Assembly (NCBI RefSeq): GCF_016860545.1
Contig: NZ_BNEB01000003.1
Location: 1,178,001-1,242,000 of the forward strand
Direction of reading: 5' to 3'
From: Streptomyces asoensis
GTDB taxonomy: Bacteria > Actinomycetota > Actinomycetes > Streptomycetales > Streptomycetaceae
Length of the DNA: 64,000 nucleotides
The notes under the pieces are model-generated. The model saw only the letters and a program-made list of their open reading frames with translations. It ran no database searches and was not told where the DNA came from. A program made the position numbers and the translations under genes. Below are positions 57,678-64,000 of this stretch, piece by piece; position 1 is the stretch's first letter, and every line of letters starts with the position of its first letter.

Positions 57678-58514
57678 GTGACCCACGCACGGCAGCACCA
57701 CATTCAAGTCGTCGCCCATCGCGGGGCTTCCGAGGAGGCCCCCGAGCACACCCTGGCCGCGTACAAGAAGGCGATCGAGGACGGTGCGGACGCCCTCGAG
57801 TGCGACGTACGACTGACGGCGGACGGTCATCTCGTCTGCGTCCACGACCGTCGCGTCAACCGTACGTCCAACGGCCGCGGGGCGGTCTCCGCCCTGGAAC
57901 TGGCCGATCTCGCGGCGCTGGACTTCGGCTCCTGGAAGACGCGGGAGGCCCGCGAGGCCTGGCACGCGCGCGAGGAGGACCCGGACTGGGAGGTCCGGCC
58001 CGAGGACCGCGCGGAGACCTCCGTACTGACCCTGGAGCGCTTGCTGGAGCTGGTCTCCGACGCGGGGCGCCGGGTGGAACTCGCCATCGAGACGAAGCAT
58101 CCGACCCGCTGGGCCGGACAGGTGGAGGAGCGGCTGCTGGTCCTGCTCAAGCGGTTCGGCCTGGACGCGCCCGCCTCGGCGGCCGGGTCCCCGGTGCGGA
58201 TCATGAGCTTCTCGGCCCGTTCGCTCCATCGCGTGCGTGCCGCGGCGCCCACCGTGCCGACGGTGTACCTGATGCAGTTCGTCTCGCCCCGGCTGCGGGA
58301 CGGACGGCTGCCCGCGGGGGTCGGGATCGCGGGCCCGTCCATCCGGATCGTGCGCAACCACCCGACGTACATCGAGCGGCTGAAGGCGGCCGGCCGCCAG
58401 GTGCACGTGTGGACCGTGAACGAGTCCGAGGACGTCGACCTCTGCGTCGAACTGGGCGTCGACGCCATCATCACCAACCGCCCGCGGGAGGTGCTGCGGC
58501 GACTGGGGCGCTGA
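57678..58514 (+). CDS. Glycerophosphodiester phosphodiesterase family protein
   Basis: 278 residues with the TIM-barrel GDPD signature: VVAHRGASEEAPEHTLAAYKKAIEDGADALECDVRLTADGHLVCVHD (His-Arg, Glu-x-Asp and His catalytic/metal residues), a lid insertion, VELAIETKHP, and the C-terminal VHVWTVNESEDVDLCVELGVDAIITNRP. It hydrolyses glycerophosphodiesters to glycerol-3-phosphate. No signal peptide is present, so it is cytoplasmic. GTG 57678 gives a typical N terminus; ATG is absent. Direct TCTCAGA repeats lie 30-47 bases upstream. Confidence 0.88.
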   Translation: MTHARQHHIQVVAHRGASEEAPEHTLAAYKKAIEDGADALECDVRLTADGHLVCVHDRRVNRTSNGRGAVSALELADLAALDFGSWKTREAREAWHAREEDPDWEVRPEDRAETSVLTLERLLELVSDAGRRVELAIETKHPTRWAGQVEERLLVLLKRFGLDAPASAAGSPVRIMSFSARSLHRVRAAAPTVPTVYLMQFVSPRLRDGRLPAGVGIAGPSIRIVRNHPTYIERLKAAGRQVHVWTVNESEDVDLCVELGVDAIITNRPREVLRRLGR

Positions 58515-58774
58515 ACCCCGGCTGGAGGAAGTCACAGAAGTCCCAGAAGCCCCATCCACACCTCTTGACCCCACAGCTCCGCTACAGCATCCTCCGTTCT
58601 CAGCCATACCGTGCAGATTCAGCCACTCACTGACAGGCCCCTCACAGGGAGTGCTCCGGCGCGTTCGCTCCGTGTCCGGTCGGGCGAATGCGTCGCCGGG
58701 GCCGCATTGGCCGGTTTCCGGTACAGGCCAATGGGGCATCCACACCGTGGCGTGGGGCGAAGGAGGTCTCGGGG

Positions 58775-59326
58775 GTGGCGTTGGTGGTGGCACAGGAGGT
58801 GCCCGCGTCGTCGAGCATGGCCGTACCCCATGGCCCTGCGGGCGTGGGGAACGCGAGACATCGCATGCGCGATCAGCTGCGCAGTGGCGGAGTGTCGGAG
58901 TCGGTCATCGACGACGCCGTACTGATCCTTTCCGAGCTTCTGAGCAACGCGTGCAAGCACGGCAGGCCGCTGGGCGACGCCCTGGCCGGTGACGGCGACG
59001 TCCGGGCCGCGTGGCGTGTCGACCCGGCCGGCCGACTGATGGTCGAGGTGACCGACGGCGGCGGCCCGACCCGCCCGGCCCCGGCCACCCCTTCCGTCAC
59101 CGCGCACGGCGGCCGCGGGCTCAACATCATCACGGCCCTGGCCGACGACTGGGGCGTACGCGACGACGCCCGCGGCGAGGTCACGGTGTGGGTCGTCGTC
59201 CACACGGACGTCCACGACCCCGACGCCGGGTGCCGGCGGGACGACTTCGCGTCCCGGGTCGCGGCCCCGCCGGTGGCGTCCATCCCCGGCCTGGGCTTCG
59301 CGGACGTCTTCGACGACCTGGACTAG
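58775..59326 (+). CDS. RsbW-like ATP-binding (GHKL) regulatory protein
   Basis: 183 residues of the Streptomyces HATPase_c_2 family of anti-sigma-like kinases. The N-box is ILSELLSNACKHGRP, G1 is EVTDGGGPTRP, and G2 is GGRGLNIITALADDWGV. GTG 58775 is preferred because AAGGAGG lies 8 bases upstream; an in-frame ATG at 58688 would add 29 residues. Family members phosphorylate anti-sigma antagonists or bind SigB-type sigma factors; SigF and SigN are encoded in this window but any partnership is speculation. Confidence 0.82.
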   Translation: MALVVAQEVPASSSMAVPHGPAGVGNARHRMRDQLRSGGVSESVIDDAVLILSELLSNACKHGRPLGDALAGDGDVRAAWRVDPAGRLMVEVTDGGGPTRPAPATPSVTAHGGRGLNIITALADDWGVRDDARGEVTVWVVVHTDVHDPDAGCRRDDFASRVAAPPVASIPGLGFADVFDDLD

Positions 59327-59478
59327 CACGGGGGCGGGCCGGCGAGGACCCGTCGTCGGCCGCCGCCCGCGCCGCTCCTTCGTCCACGACCCCCGCGTTG
59401 TCCACAGGTTCCCGTGACGGAGCGTACGAACGGCTAGGCTCCCGCCGTACCAGACGAGCCGTACCCGGGAGACACCCA

Positions 59479-60444
59479 GTGGCCAAGAAGCGACCCCAGA
59501 CGAAGGCCAAGCGGCCGCAGCCCAACGACGCGGAGATCCCGGTCGTCGGCGCGCGGGAGCCCTGCCCGTGCGGCAGCGGCCGCCGCTACAAGGCCTGTCA
59601 CGGCCGGGCCGCCGCGCACGCCGTGACCGAGCTGGTGCAGCGGCCCTTCGAGGGCCTGGCCGGCGAGGGTGACTGGGTGGCGCTGCGCGAGCTGGTGCCG
59701 GCGGCCACGGTCGAGCTGGCGCTGGCGGGCGGACTGCCCGAGGGCGTCCCGTCGGTCACGCTCGCCACGGTGCTGCCGATGGCCTGGCCCGCCCTGCGCC
59801 GCGACGACGGCTCGGTGCTGCTCGGCCTCCAGAACGACACGCCGTCGGGTGACATCAGCCGCGACCTGGCCGACACCCTGAAGCGCGCGCTGGAGGCGGA
59901 CCCCGGCACGCCGGTGCAGGCGCGCCGCGCGCCGGCCGACGGTCCGCGGATGCAGGATCTGCTCGACGCCGAAGGCGCGTTCGAGCCAGTTGTGCACAGC
60001 GGCTTCGAGTTCTGGGTGCCGGACCCGGAGAACGCCGCGCCGGAGGTGGCCGCCTCCCTGGAGCGGGCCAACGCCGCGGCCATCCCGACCGTGAAGCTGA
60101 CCGGTGTGGACGCCGCGTACTGGTGCGAGACGCCGGACAAGAACCACCTCCGCTGGGTCATGCCCCACCCGGAGGAGGAGCTTCTGGACGCCCTCGCGCG
60201 ACTGCACGCGGCGGGCCGGTCGAGCCTCGGGGAGGGCACGCGTCTGGTGGGCTCCTTCCGGGCGCACGGCCTGACGGTGCCGGTCTGGGACCTGCCGAGC
60301 GCGGTCACCGCGGACGACGTGGAGAAGCCGGCCGCCGAGTTCGCCGAGCGGCTCGCCGCCGCCCTCGCCTCGGACGCGCCGCTCACCCCCGACGAGCGCC
60401 GTGCGCGCGGCGGCCTGACCAACCGCCAGGTGACGCTCAGCTGA
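59479..60444 (+). CDS. DUF5926 protein with N-terminal SEC-C zinc motif
   Basis: 321 residues. A basic N terminus (AKKRPQTKAKRPQPND) is followed by the SEC-C motif EPCPCGSGRRYKACHGR (C-x-C-x8-C-H), a zinc-binding element first seen in SecA and often involved in protein or nucleic-acid contacts. The DUF5926 body follows, with LVPAATVELALAGG, FEFWVPDPENAAPEV and DKNHLRWVMPHPEEELLDALARLHAAG. GTG 59479 has GGGAGA 6 bases upstream. Function unknown. Confidence 0.85.
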   Translation: MAKKRPQTKAKRPQPNDAEIPVVGAREPCPCGSGRRYKACHGRAAAHAVTELVQRPFEGLAGEGDWVALRELVPAATVELALAGGLPEGVPSVTLATVLPMAWPALRRDDGSVLLGLQNDTPSGDISRDLADTLKRALEADPGTPVQARRAPADGPRMQDLLDAEGAFEPVVHSGFEFWVPDPENAAPEVAASLERANAAAIPTVKLTGVDAAYWCETPDKNHLRWVMPHPEEELLDALARLHAAGRSSLGEGTRLVGSFRAHGLTVPVWDLPSAVTADDVEKPAAEFAERLAAALASDAPLTPDERRARGGLTNRQVTLS

Positions 60445-60468
60445 CGCACAGGGTCGGAGTCCTGCCGA

Positions 60469-60486
60469 ACTGACTGATCAGTCAGT
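60469..60486. promoter_or_regulatory. Perfect 18-bp palindrome ACTGACTGATCAGTCAGT
   Basis: Fully self-complementary and typical of TetR-family operators in size. It lies 25 bases after the DUF5926 stop and about 110 bases upstream of the candidate small RNA. No regulator gene is adjacent. Confidence 0.65.
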
Positions 60487-60596
60487 GCAGTTGGGCCCGC
60501 CCGCTCCGGGCGTGCGGCGTGACTCCGCTCACAACTTCCGTCCGCACAAGGCGAGTCGGCGCCAGAAGCGCGGATTCCGCGGTGTCCGGAATACTG

Positions 60597-60695
60597 ACGG
60601 AAACAAGAGATCGAATTTGCTTGGGACCGATCTCTTGTTACCGTTCGAGTTGCCCGGTTGCTGGTGCATCCCCCGTCGCCAGCAACCGGGTTTTT
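60597..60695 (+). ncRNA. Candidate small RNA of about 100 nt with two stem-loops
   Basis: In a 308-bp gap without genes (60445-60752), the first stem pairs 60597-60613 with 60628-60644 (17 bp, one A-A mismatch). The second stem pairs 60653-60664 with 60679-60690 (12 perfect bp, 14-base loop containing CCCCC) and is followed directly by TTTTT. AATACT at 60590-60595 could be its -10 element. The next gene is convergent, so this is not a leader. The C-rich loop is reminiscent of 6C-type actinobacterial RNAs, but the first loop lacks C runs, so no known family is assigned. Confidence 0.5.
60653..60695 (+). terminator. Rho-independent terminator with T5 tract
   Basis: CCCGGTTGCTGG/CCAGCAACCGGG hairpin followed immediately by five T residues, a canonical intrinsic terminator and rare in this GC-rich window. 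Confidence 0.88.
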
Positions 60696-60752
60696 CCGCG
60701 TCCGGCCACCTTCACACGCTGCGGTCGTTCATCAACTGCCCGTGCAGACAGG

Positions 60753-61358
60753 TCAGTTGCTTCCGGAACGCAGCAGCAGCGGCCCGTCCTCGGCCGCCCC
60801 GGCGAATTCCGTGACCGCCGTGTAGGCCGCCGGTTCGCCCAGGGTCCGCTCACGGGGTGTCTCGCAGGATGCCGGCTCGTCCTCGGCCCCCACCGGGCAC
60901 CGTGTGCGCACGCTGCGCCCCTCGGGCCCCATGAGGCTCAGGAAGGCTTCCAGGGCGCGCCCGGTGGCGTTGCGGTAGTAGGTGCGCCCCCAGGTCTCGT
61001 CCCCCTGGGACAGCACACAGGTCTGCGCCTCCACACCGTCGGGCGTGGTCAGTTCGGGACCGCAGCGGGCGGCGGTGGCCAGTCCCACGCCGAGCAGCAG
61101 CGGCGACCGCGTGCCGTCGGCGCGGGGCGCCTCGGGATCCGTGCCGACGGTGGTGCGCCCGGCGGCCGCGCCGGCCGGTGCGCGCCCGTCGGACACGTCC
61201 TCGACCGCGCGCGAGGCGGCCGGTGCGGCGGCGGGGCGCGGGCCGGTCGGGCCGGCCGCGAGTTCCTCGTCGCCGACGGGCCCCGCGGACGCCATGGCCA
61301 GCGGCAGGGCGATCGCGCCTGCCACGGCGCCCCCGAGGGCGAGGAGACGAAGGTTCAT
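60753..61358 (-). CDS. Secreted protein of unknown function
   Basis: 201 residues with a clear signal peptide (NLRLLALGGAVAGAIALPLAMASAG). The mature part has an Ala/Pro linker, then a domain with four cysteines (AARCGPELTT, AQTCVLSQ, RTRCPVG and ASCETPRER) that may form two disulfides, and ends AAEDGPLLLRSGSN. TATCTT (complement of 61366-61371) lies 7 bases before the ATG, which indicates leaderless translation. No family is recognised. Confidence 0.72.
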   Translation of the reverse strand: MNLRLLALGGAVAGAIALPLAMASAGPVGDEELAAGPTGPRPAAAPAASRAVEDVSDGRAPAGAAAGRTTVGTDPEAPRADGTRSPLLLGVGLATAARCGPELTTPDGVEAQTCVLSQGDETWGRTYYRNATGRALEAFLSLMGPEGRSVRTRCPVGAEDEPASCETPRERTLGEPAAYTAVTEFAGAAEDGPLLLRSGSN

Positions 61359-61414
61359 GTAGCGGAAGATAGAGGGCGGACACCGGTGTCCCGTCCGGCG
61401 CGCGCCCGACACCC

Positions 61415-62080
61415 CTACAACTCGGGCGCGCTCACACCCGTACGAGTGAGGGCGTCGACGACGGCGTCCACCACGGCCTCGACGTCGGGCACCCAGGGGG
61501 AGGCCGAACCGGGCAGCGGTGCGCGCTCCCACCGGATGTCGCCGCGGCCCGTCTCGGACGGGGGCAGGGCGATGTAGCCGCCCTCGCCGTGGAAGCGGAG
61601 GGAGCCGGGAACGAAGTCCTTGGCGTAGAGCAGCTCACCCAGCTGCTCCATCGTGTAAGGCCGGACCAGTACCGCCCAGCGGGTGGGCGAGGCGACGACG
61701 GGACCGAGACGGATGCCCTGCCGGTCGAGGGCCACGAGCGCCCGCGAAGCGGCGAGGGCGGGGAGGCTGACCGCGCAGGGTGCCGTGCCCCCGGTGGCCA
61801 GGATGATCGGTGCGGTCGGCCGGTTGGTCCACCACCAGCGCACCATGCGCGCCTCGGTGGTGGCCGCGAGGAGGCCGGGGTCGAAGGGGTGGGCACCGGG
61901 GACCGTGCACTCCGGGTCGGGGCAGCCGCAGCGGGAACGCCCCTGCGGGTCCGGCGTCACGCCCGGGAGGACGGGCCACTGCCATTCCGTCGCGAAGGCC
62001 AGGGCCGAGTCGATCAACTCAGGTCCTCCGTCGCCGGAGCGGGACAGGAGCCTGCGTCGCTTTCCGAGGATCTCGCGCAT
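61415..62080 (-). CDS. Prim-pol-like domain protein (bifunctional DNA primase/polymerase N-terminal type)
   Basis: 221 residues: ALAFATEWQWPVLPGVTPDPQGRSRCGCPDPECTVPGAHPFDP carries the cysteine/histidine cluster of the prim-pol family, followed by VRWWWTNRPTAPIILATGG and AVSLPALAASRALVALDRQG. Here the usual catalytic DxD (as in VDLD) is not evident, so the protein may be non-catalytic. It is common on Streptomyces chromosomes next to SpoIIE-type phosphatases. The start ATG 62080 has AAAGGA about 10 bases upstream. Confidence 0.75.
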   Translation of the reverse strand: MREILGKRRRLLSRSGDGGPELIDSALAFATEWQWPVLPGVTPDPQGRSRCGCPDPECTVPGAHPFDPGLLAATTEARMVRWWWTNRPTAPIILATGGTAPCAVSLPALAASRALVALDRQGIRLGPVVASPTRWAVLVRPYTMEQLGELLYAKDFVPGSLRFHGEGGYIALPPSETGRGDIRWERAPLPGSASPWVPDVEAVVDAVVDALTRTGVSAPEL

Positions 62081-62553
62081 GAGCGCTCGTTCCTTTCCGT
62101 TGCACCGCTGGCAACACCGTGGGCCACATCACATCATGTGTCGATCACTTCACTGTGCGTACCTGTTGGCGCATCACACCCCTGCATGAGACAAGGGGGA
62201 CCCCTCAGGGTCGGGCGGTGGCTGCTTCCGCGGCCACTCCGACCGACTTGCGTCCATCTAATGCCTGGGCGTGGCGCGGGGTGGCGAAGTCTGGCGTTTG
62301 GCGTCGCGCGTATTTCTCTTCGCCTCCACCACGGGAGGATGGGGCACGGTCGTCGATGACTATGACGCCCGGACCGGTCACCAGGTTCCGGGAGGCTCCC
62401 TGCGAGCTCCCGACGACCCCTGGCCCTTACCGAGTACGTACCCATCACGACCGCTGTGACGCTCCGTGGAGCAAGCCCAGTCGACCGCAAACACCCGTTA
62501 CCCGAGGCAGTTTTAAGCCAAGTTTACAATTCCGCAAGGGAGCCGGAAGAACT
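62081..62553. other. 473-bp divergent upstream region of the phosphatase and prim-pol-like genes
   Basis: No convincing gene. A -10-like TACAAT at 62525-62530 lies 23 bases before the phosphatase GTG. The region 62500-62545 is AT-rich for this genome. A 62-residue open frame at 62271-62459 looks like chance. Confidence 0.5.
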
Positions 62554-64000
62554 GTGCCCGATTCTCCCAAAGAGCCCACGGACACCAGCAAGCCCAGCAG
62601 GACAATGCTGGACATCCCCTCACGAGTGCGTGTACATGTGGAGACACCGCTAGCGGCGCAGAATGACATGGGGGTTTGCGATGCTTTTGAGCAATACGCT
62701 CCGGTCCGAGAGCCGGACACCATGAACGCCCCTCACCCTCCGAAAGTGGCCGGAATCGATTCAACGGTTCCCTCGCCCGCACACACTGTCGCGCCCGCGC
62801 CCGTGACCACGGGCCCCCCGGCGGTCCCCGCGGCCCCTTCCGGTTCCTCGGGTCCCGGAGCCCTGCTGACCGACCGGCTCGCGGGCTGGGTCTCCGACCT
62901 CACCACCCTGCACGAACTCACCGAGCGCCTGGCCCGCACCGACACCCTGGCCGACGCCCTCCAGGAACTGCTGCGTGCCGGCGCCGCCCTCGTGGGCGCC
63001 CGGCGCGGTCTCGTCGTCCTGGAGCCCGCCGACCGGCTCGGACCGGACACCATGATCGGACTGGGCCTCGGCCGTGCCGACCTCGGGCACATCGAGACCG
63101 TGCCGCGCAGCGCCCTGTCCTACGGCCGCATCCTCGAAGGCCTGCCCGGCGGCGAGGGGGAGATCGCCGAGCCCGACCTGTTCGCCGAGGACGGCCTCGA
63201 CCCCCGGCACCGGGAGGTGGCCGCCCGGCTCGGCTACGCCGCCAGCTACGCGATGCCCCTGGAGGCCGACGGCGGCGGTGGCCGGCTCGGCGCCGCCGTA
63301 TGGCTCTACGACGAGCCGGCCGAGCCGGGTGAGCGCCAGCGCCATCTGATCGGCCTGTACGTCCGGTACGCCGCCGAGCACCTGGCGCGGCTGCTGGAGG
63401 TCGAACGCACACGCGCGTGCATGCGGACGATGACCGAGGAGCTGCTGCCCTCACGCCTGCCGCGGGTGCCCGGCGTCCAGCTCGCCGCCCGGCACCGCAC
63501 CGGCCCGCGCGGCGGCGGCGACTGGTACGACGCGCTGCCGCTGCCGGACGCCGCGCTGGGTCTGGCCGTCGGCTCGGTCACCGGGTCCGGGCCGAGCGCG
63601 GTCGCCGCGATGGGCCGGCTGCGCGCCTCCTTGCGGGCGTACGCCGTGATGGAGGGCGAGGACCCCGTCGCGGTCCTGTCCGACCTGGAGCTGCTGCTGC
63701 GGCTGACCGAACCCGCGCGGTCCGCCACCGCCCTCTTCGCCTACTGCGAACCGGCCCTGCGCAAGATCACCCTGGCGGGCGCCGGACACTGCCCGCCGCT
63801 GCTGCTCGGCGAGCGGCGCACCGAGTTCGTCGAGACCTCCGTGTCCGCCCCGCTGGGCATGCTGGCCTGCTGGGAGGCGCCGAGCGTGGAACTGGAGGCC
63901 GAGGCCGGAGAGACGGTCCTGCTCTACACCGACGGCCTGCTGCACCGCACCGGCGAGCCCACCGACCGGGCCTTCTCCCGGCTGCACGCGGCCGCCGCGG
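62554..64000 (+). CDS. SpoIIE-type PP2C phosphatase with GAF-like sensor domain (truncated by window edge)
   Basis: 482 codons are visible before the right edge. GTG 62554 (GGAAG just upstream) starts VPDSPKEPTDTSKPSRTMLD. After a Pro-rich linker, residues about 110-285 form a GAF-like domain (LHELTERLARTDTLADALQELLRAGAALVGARRGLVVLEP). From about 290 the SpoIIE domain follows, with GGGDWYDALPLPD. The next conserved motif, normally D-x-x-GHG, reads VGSVTGSGPSA, losing the metal-binding Asp and the His; YTDGLLHRTGE is intact. Such proteins control anti-sigma antagonists. It may be weakly active or a binding protein. Confidence 0.82.
   Translation, partial: MPDSPKEPTDTSKPSRTMLDIPSRVRVHVETPLAAQNDMGVCDAFEQYAPVREPDTMNAPHPPKVAGIDSTVPSPAHTVAPAPVTTGPPAVPAAPSGSSGPGALLTDRLAGWVSDLTTLHELTERLARTDTLADALQELLRAGAALVGARRGLVVLEPADRLGPDTMIGLGLGRADLGHIETVPRSALSYGRILEGLPGGEGEIAEPDLFAEDGLDPRHREVAARLGYAASYAMPLEADGGGGRLGAAVWLYDEPAEPGERQRHLIGLYVRYAAEHLARLLEVERTRACMRTMTEELLPSRLPRVPGVQLAARHRTGPRGGGDWYDALPLPDAALGLAVGSVTGSGPSAVAAMGRLRASLRAYAVMEGEDPVAVLSDLELLLRLTEPARSATALFAYCEPALRKITLAGAGHCPPLLLGERRTEFVETSVSAPLGMLACWEAPSVELEAEAGETVLLYTDGLLHRTGEPTDRAFSRLHAAAA

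Noticed and set aside
60597..60695. Assignment of the small RNA candidate to the 6C family
   Set aside because: Only one loop has a C run (five C), and the other lacks it; the 6C family needs C-rich loops in both stems.
62271..62459. 62-residue plus-strand frame upstream of the phosphatase gene
   Set aside because: No ribosome site and no recognisable pattern; likely chance.

Overview
The window is high-GC actinobacterial DNA with compact, often start/stop-overlapping genes, GTG/TTG starts, many leaderless promoters and classic Streptomyces gene families. These include a SigF/SigN sigma-factor pair, a NepA chaplin-like protein, a subtilisin-inhibitor-like protein, a DmdR/IdeR iron box and a SpoIIE-type phosphatase. 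From memory, the order upp - tadA - tRNA-Ser - sigF - sigN, then the two-component/glycosyltransferase operon, the SCO4007/SCO4008-like efflux pair and nepA, resembles the central chromosome of Streptomyces coelicolor (about SCO4041 down to SCO3990). The sequence is therefore very probably Streptomyces core chromosome with a few accessory inserts.

Left part (1-9.5 kb): the end of an unknown gene; a divergent trio of a wax-ester/DGAT-like acyltransferase, an MGT-type glycosyltransferase and a hotdog thioesterase; a fused CopC-CopD copper protein; and an iron-regulated divergent cassette (siderophore-type N-acyltransferase plus penicillin-acylase-family hydrolase on one side, siderophore-interacting ferric reductase on the other) around a 19-bp iron box. 

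9.5-20 kb: a HhH-GPD repair protein, a HerA-like ATPase gene broken by an internal deletion, a ParB-fold protein, a LytR_C protein, upp, the tRNA deaminase tadA with its partner gene, tRNA-Ser(CGA), then sigF and sigN, and two small envelope proteins.

20-27.4 kb: two drug-exporter modules. One is MarR + a DHA2 MFS exporter with an unusual C-terminal Ig-like tail + YceI. The other is a DHA2 exporter preceded by a perfect 13-bp dyad, with TetR downstream. 27.4-33.7 kb: a coupled cluster of response regulator, histidine kinase, GT2-GtrA glycosyltransferase and a GT39 membrane glycosyltransferase. 33.9-38.5 kb: DUF2797 and HGxxPAAW genes, a MarR gene, a low-GC DUF2637 pair flanked by 15-bp tandem repeats, an NTF2-like gene, tRNA-Arg(ACG) and tRNA-Ser(GCT).

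38.5-49.5 kb: an SSI-like inhibitor with a repeat-expanded tail, a 1598-residue PAS/receiver protein that lacks a kinase histidine, the SCO4008-like TetR and its divergent MFS target with two mirror-image operators, an acyl-CoA ligase and a SigE-family sigma factor. 49.6-52.9 kb: an overlapping operon with the content and order of mycobacterial chsH2-chsH1-ltp2 (steroid side-chain shortening), then nepA. 53-64 kb: two prim-pol-like proteins, tRNA-Ser(TGA), an HtrA-like protease, a GDPD, an RsbW-like ATPase, a SEC-C/DUF5926 protein, a candidate small RNA with a rare T-tract terminator, a secreted protein, and a truncated SpoIIE-type phosphatase that runs off the right edge.

No CRISPR array, insertion sequence, prophage or large biosynthetic cluster was seen. 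The most notable observations are a TCGACATGTCA-type element shared by the sigN and nepA upstream regions, the candidate small RNA, the deleted HerA gene, the iron-regulated acylase cassette and the compact chsH2-chsH1-ltp2-like operon.
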